A stretch of 53,743 nucleotides of DNA from Oscillospiraceae bacterium. Its GTDB lineage: Bacteria > Bacillota > Clostridia > Oscillospirales > Ruminococcaceae. This document shows, piece by piece, positions 50,659 through 53,743 of the stretch; the first letter of the stretch is position 1, and each line of letters starts with the position of its first letter. The stretch is from contig JAGASN010000005.1 of assembly GCA_017847875.1 (NCBI GenBank), positions 1 to 53,743 on the forward strand. Direction: 5' to 3'. The position numbers were made by a program, and so were the translations under genes. Under the pieces are notes generated by a model, which saw only the letters and a list, made by a program, of their open reading frames with translations, was not told where the DNA came from and did no database searches.

Positions 50659-51645
50659 ATGGAATCTTTTGTTTTTGCGGTTAACGCCGTTTTGCCGATT
50701 GTTGCAATGGCGGCCCTTGGATATTTGCTTAAAAGGAAAGGAATTGTCGGAAAGGATTTTGCAAAAACGGGTAACCGCCTTGTTTTCAAAATTTTTCTTC
50801 CGGTGATGCTTTTTACCAATGTTTATAAAATCGAAAACATAAAAAGCGTTAATTTAAGTCATGTTTTTTATGCCGCGGCGGTGACAGTTCTTGTTTTTGC
50901 CGTTGCCTTGGTTTCCAGCGGTTTTGTTACAAAAGAAGGAACAAAAAGAGGACCGATTATTCAGGGAATTTTTCGCGCGAACTATACGCTTATCGGAATT
51001 CCGCTGGCGGGAAGTCTTTTCGGAGCGGAAGGAACAGCTTCCGCGGCGGTGCTTTCCGCTTTTGTAATTCCGCTTTTCAACGTTCTTGCGGTAGCGGCTC
51101 TGGTAATTTTCGGGAAAGAAAACGGGAAAATCAGCTTTTCCGAAATTGCTTTGGGAATAATCAAAAATCCGCTTATACAAGGGGTTGCGGCGGGATTCGG
51201 AGTGCTTTTTATAAGAGAGATTTTTGTTTCGGCGGAAATCGGGTTCCGGCTTTTTGATATCGGCGCGGTTTCAAAAACCGCCGAATATATTTCCGCAATG
51301 GCTACGCCTTTTTCGCTGATTGTTCTCGGGGCGGATTTTGAATTTTCCGCAGTTGCTTCCCTCAGAAAGGAACTTGTTTTTACGGTGGCAATGCGCTGTT
51401 TTGCTGTTCCGCTTTTTGGAATCGGGGCGGCGTTTTTGCTTTTTGAAAACAGCTTAAGCGGAGCGCAGTTCGCTGCAATAGCGGCGCTTTTTTCCGCGCC
51501 GGTGGCGGTTTCAAGTGTTCCGATGGCGCAGGAAATGGGCGGCGACGTTACCCTTGCGGGACAGATTGTTGTCTGGACAACGGTTTTTTCCGCAGGAACA
51601 ATTTTTGTTTCCTCGTTCCTTTTAAAAGCGGCGGGAATTTTTTAA
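50659..51645 (+). CDS. AEC-family transporter
   Basis: The 328-aa membrane protein has about ten hydrophobic segments in two five-helix blocks, as in the auxin efflux carrier family (PF03547). FRANYTLIGIPLAGSLFG in the first block and IVLGADFEF and LFSAPVAVSSVPMAQEMGG in the second are family-typical. Bacterial members move small carboxylates such as malate, or other organic acids. The link to the cysteine desulfidase suggests pyruvate-like or amino-acid export, which is only a guess. AAAGGGAG precedes the ATG. Confidence 0.88.
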   Translation: MESFVFAVNAVLPIVAMAALGYLLKRKGIVGKDFAKTGNRLVFKIFLPVMLFTNVYKIENIKSVNLSHVFYAAAVTVLVFAVALVSSGFVTKEGTKRGPIIQGIFRANYTLIGIPLAGSLFGAEGTASAAVLSAFVIPLFNVLAVAALVIFGKENGKISFSEIALGIIKNPLIQGVAAGFGVLFIREIFVSAEIGFRLFDIGAVSKTAEYISAMATPFSLIVLGADFEFSAVASLRKELVFTVAMRCFAVPLFGIGAAFLLFENSLSGAQFAAIAALFSAPVAVSSVPMAQEMGGDVTLAGQIVVWTTVFSAGTIFVSSFLLKAAGIF

Positions 51646-51650
51646 ACAAT

Positions 51651-51677
51651 AAAAAAAGCGTGCCGCGGCACGCTTTT
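51651..51677. terminator. Bidirectional intrinsic terminator
   Basis: AAGCGTGCC/GGCACGCTT stem in A/T-runs, between the convergent AEC and repressor genes. Confidence 0.85.
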
Positions 51678-51688
51678 GTTTTTTTATA

Positions 51689-52312
51689 TCAATATTTCTG
51701 GCGGCATTCCACAACTTTTCCGAAAATTCTGACGGGAAGTTTTTCGACTTCTTCCTTTGAATAAAAAATCGGTTCATAGGAAGAATTGAAAGGCTGGAGA
51801 AGAATTCCGTTGCTCAAAAACTGAACTTTTTTAACGGTGGCTTCGCCTTCGTCCACCATAACAACCGCAACTTCGCCGTGTTCAACGCTGCTTTGAACCC
51901 TTACTATAACTACATCTCCGTCATACATTCTGGGTTCCATGCTGCTGCCCTGGATTTTTAAGGCGACATAATCGCCGGAAGAAGCCATTTCGGAAGAAAT
52001 TTCCTCATAATCAAGAATATTTTCAACGGCGGTTATGGGAATTCCGGCGGCGACTTTTCCGAGAACGGGAATTTTTATGCCGACGATTGAACTTTTGTTT
52101 TCGTCAAAAGCGTTTTCTTTTCCGAGGAGGGTGTTCATATTGACGGAAAAATAGTTCGCGATTTTTTCAAGAGTTTCAAAATCCGGTTCTCTCTGCGCAC
52201 GTTCATACATTCCGACGGTGCTGGGCGCAATGCCAAGCTTTTTTCCGAGTTCCGCCTGGGTAAGGTTGTTATCCTTGCGAAGATTTTTAAAAACTGTGCT
52301 GAATTCGGACAT
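51689..52312 (-). CDS. CI/LexA-type repressor with XRE HTH and S24 peptidase
   Basis: The 207-aa protein joins an XRE HTH (LRKDNNLTQAELGKKLGIAP, residues 11-30) to an S24 self-cleaving domain. The likely cleavage bond is Ala89-Gly90 (KVAAGIP), with catalytic Ser124 (QGSSMEPR) and Lys161 (ATVKKV). Such repressors keep prophages silent and destroy themselves during the SOS response. The gene faces a bidirectional operator region, and terminase genes lie on the other side, so I take it for the prophage master repressor. Confidence 0.9.
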   Translation of the reverse strand: MSEFSTVFKNLRKDNNLTQAELGKKLGIAPSTVGMYERAQREPDFETLEKIANYFSVNMNTLLGKENAFDENKSSIVGIKIPVLGKVAAGIPITAVENILDYEEISSEMASSGDYVALKIQGSSMEPRMYDGDVVIVRVQSSVEHGEVAVVMVDEGEATVKKVQFLSNGILLQPFNSSYEPIFYSKEEVEKLPVRIFGKVVECRQKY

Positions 52313-52346
52313 TGAAAAAACTCCTTTTTGTTATGATTTCATAAAT

Positions 52347-52453
52347 ATAATACCACAAAATGTGAAAATGTCAAGTGTTGGTGCAAAAATATCACACAAA
52401 ATGTGTTGACAAATTCCAAAAGCTGTGGTATAGTAGCAACTGCACGAAATGTG
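52347..52453. promoter_or_regulatory. Prophage switch: divergent promoters and three operators
   Basis: Operators CACAAAATGTG (52354-52364 and 52395-52405) and CACGAAATGTG (52443-52453). The leftward promoter (TTGACA at 52369-52374 and TATTAT at 52347-52352 on the minus strand, 16-bp spacer) has the first operator between its boxes. The rightward promoter TTGACA (52406-52411) and TATAGT (52429-52434), 17-bp spacer, follows the second one directly. Cooperative repression and autoregulation are likely. Confidence 0.85.
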
Positions 52454-52750
52454 TTGTTTGTTTTGAAAAGCCTTTTTTGAAAAAACAGAACCGGGCAAAA
52501 TGAATTTTTGGGCCGACGGAGTTTCTGCGTTTCTGAAAGGGCGAATATGAATGCATTTTTACAAAAAAGGGCTTTTTCGCAAGGATTGCGAATCACCAAG
52601 GCGGGAACAGCTTTTGTTCATAATTATTCAAGCATTTTTTGGAGAGATATTCACAAAGACAAATAACACGAATTGTGTTAAAATTGCAAAAGCGGAAAGG
52701 GAGCGACTTTTTTGAAAAAAGAAATTTAGGAAGAAACGGAGGCGGAAACT
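52454..52750. other. Leader before the terminase genes, with a fourth operator
   Basis: CACGAATTGTG (52667-52677) matches the switch operators and lies 74 bp before terS. A 39-aa open frame at 52547-52666 has only a weak ribosome binding site. No other gene is seen, and the early or replication genes expected after a phage switch are missing. Confidence 0.55.
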
Positions 52751-53200
52751 TTGGCGCTTGGCGGAAAGATGGAGCGTTTTTGTGAGGAATATATTGTTGA
52801 TTACAATCCTATAAGAGCTGCTATCCGGGCAGGATATTCCAAAACAAGCGCAAGGACCCACAGCTATCAGCTTTTGAAGCGGGAGGACGTTCTTGAAAGG
52901 ATTCTTGAGCACCAGGAAAAATTTATTAAAAACAGCCTTCTGGATAACAAAAACCGGGTGCTCAGGGAACTTTGGGAAATGTATGAAAGGGCGGTCCAGG
53001 CGAAGCCGGTCACGGTTTGGGATAAAGAGCTGAAAGAATACGTTGAAACGGGCGAATATCAGTTCGACGATAAAATCGCCATGAAATGTCTTGAATTTAT
53101 CGCAAAGCTTGGCGGAATGCTTTCGGAAAAAGAGGCGGAAAAAAGCCAAAAGAAAGACAGCTTTGAAATTATCGTAAAGGTGGATTCTGATGAGGACTGA
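52751..53200 (+). CDS. terS: Phage terminase small subunit
   Basis: The 149-aa protein has the terS pattern: an N-terminal HTH-like domain (MERFCEEYIVDYNPIRAAIR, then AGYSKTSARTHSYQLLK, EDVLERILEHQEK), a central helical oligomerisation part and a C-terminal tail that contacts the large subunit. It recognises the packaging start on phage DNA. I use TTG at 52751 because GGAGGCGG stands 8 nt upstream; an ATG six codons later is the alternative. It overlaps the large subunit gene by 11 bp. Confidence 0.88.
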   Translation: MALGGKMERFCEEYIVDYNPIRAAIRAGYSKTSARTHSYQLLKREDVLERILEHQEKFIKNSLLDNKNRVLRELWEMYERAVQAKPVTVWDKELKEYVETGEYQFDDKIAMKCLEFIAKLGGMLSEKEAEKSQKKDSFEIIVKVDSDED

Positions 53201-53743
53201 GATAAAACTTTTTCCGAAGCAGAAGGAGTTTTTGGATTCCACCGGAAAAGCGGACGAGGTTCTTTACGGAGGAGCCGCAGGCGGCGGAAAAAGTTACGGG
53301 CAGCTTTGCGATGCGCTTGTTTATGCCATGAAATATCCGAAAAGCAAGCAGCTTATTCTTCGAAGAACCCTTCCGGAACTTGAAAAAAGCCTTGTTCGTG
53401 TTTCGCTTGAACTTTTTCCGAAGGAAATTTATAAATATTCCGAATCGAAGCATACCGGAACTTTCATCAATGATTCCGTAATTGATTTTGGATATTGCGA
53501 CAGCGAAACGGACGTTTATCGCTATCAGTCCGCGGAATATGATGTTATACGCTTTGATGAGCTGACCCATTTTACCGAACAGATGTATCTCTACCTTATG
53601 TCAAGGTTAAGGGGCGTTTCGGATTTTCCGAGGGCGATGAAAAGTTCAACGAATCCGGGCGGGATAGGTCATTCCTGGGTGAAATCCAGATTTATTGATA
53701 TTGGCGAGCCGGGAAAAATCCATAAAATCGGCGACGGAAAAAG
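53190..53743 (+). CDS. terL: Phage terminase large subunit (partial)
   Basis: The first 184 codons are in the window. The ATPase part is clear: Walker A GGAAGGGKSY (residues about 28-37) and the Walker B-like VIRFDELTHF, then coupling motif MKSSTNPGG. The protein packages DNA into capsids and cuts it with a C-terminal nuclease, which lies beyond the edge. The codon use is like the surrounding chromosome, which suggests a well-adapted resident prophage. Confidence 0.92.
   Translation, partial: MRTEIKLFPKQKEFLDSTGKADEVLYGGAAGGGKSYGQLCDALVYAMKYPKSKQLILRRTLPELEKSLVRVSLELFPKEIYKYSESKHTGTFINDSVIDFGYCDSETDVYRYQSAEYDVIRFDELTHFTEQMYLYLMSRLRGVSDFPRAMKSSTNPGGIGHSWVKSRFIDIGEPGKIHKIGDGK

Noticed and set aside
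52547..52666. 39-codon frame before terS
   Set aside because: Only a weak ribosome binding site and no recognisable domain; left undecided and not listed as a gene.
1..53743. CRISPR array
   Set aside because: No regularly spaced short repeats were seen, and no cas genes.

Overview
The window looks like a chromosomal segment of a low-to-mid GC Clostridia member, most likely a gut Oscillospiraceae/Ruminococcaceae-type bacterium. This rests on gene families, strong AGGAGG-type ribosome binding sites, the tmRNA type and the mobile-element gene content; I could not run a taxonomic search.

Bases 1 to about 19,480 are a mosaic of mobile DNA. It holds an excisionase-like gene cut by the left edge, a Mor-type regulator, an SOS-controlled Y-family polymerase with YolD, and an AT-rich two-gene AAA ATPase plus subtilisin-like protease cassette (4,261-7,654) that is a good candidate anti-phage module. 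These are followed by small accessory genes of the kind carried by clostridial conjugative elements (DUF6809-like, DUF3846, DUF1643, DpnD/PcfM-like) and a large serine recombinase (9,822-11,402). From 13,414 to 19,473 there is a compact, probably separate integrative element. It has one strong promoter, an untranslated leader of about 465 nt with two terminator/antiterminator-like switches, a DUF927 helicase, small unknown genes and a second large serine recombinase. Several of its genes are preceded by hairpins that could hide the ribosome binding site. The element ends against the 3' end of ssrA (tmRNA, minus strand).

Bases 19,492 to about 30,700 are core chromosome. They hold ssrA, an old-yellow-enzyme/dienoyl-CoA reductase-like flavoenzyme with a small membrane protein and a divergent TetR regulator, and a complete phosphate regulon (pstSCAB-phoU-phoB-phoR) with a Pho box. 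Two copies of a structured, probably non-coding element lie on either side of the phosphate operon. They share a 102-bp core with three differences, and each is followed by its own unrelated terminator.

Bases 30,749-44,188 hold two tandem BlaI/BlaR1-like repressor/metalloprotease-sensor modules with repeated operators and very large, non-penicillin-binding ectodomains. With them are a lipoprotein, an XRE regulator and three lipoproteins with mosaic, nearly identical N termini. Bases 44,190-51,677 carry a GH13 glucan hydrolase, an SMC-like ATPase, a CoA-disulfide-reductase/rhodanese fusion, a thioredoxin-fold protein without active-site cysteines, a CyuA-type cysteine desulfidase and an AEC transporter; several of these point to thiol and sulfur metabolism. 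The right end (51,689-53,743) enters a second prophage: an S24/XRE repressor, a bidirectional operator region and the terminase genes, the large subunit being cut by the window end.
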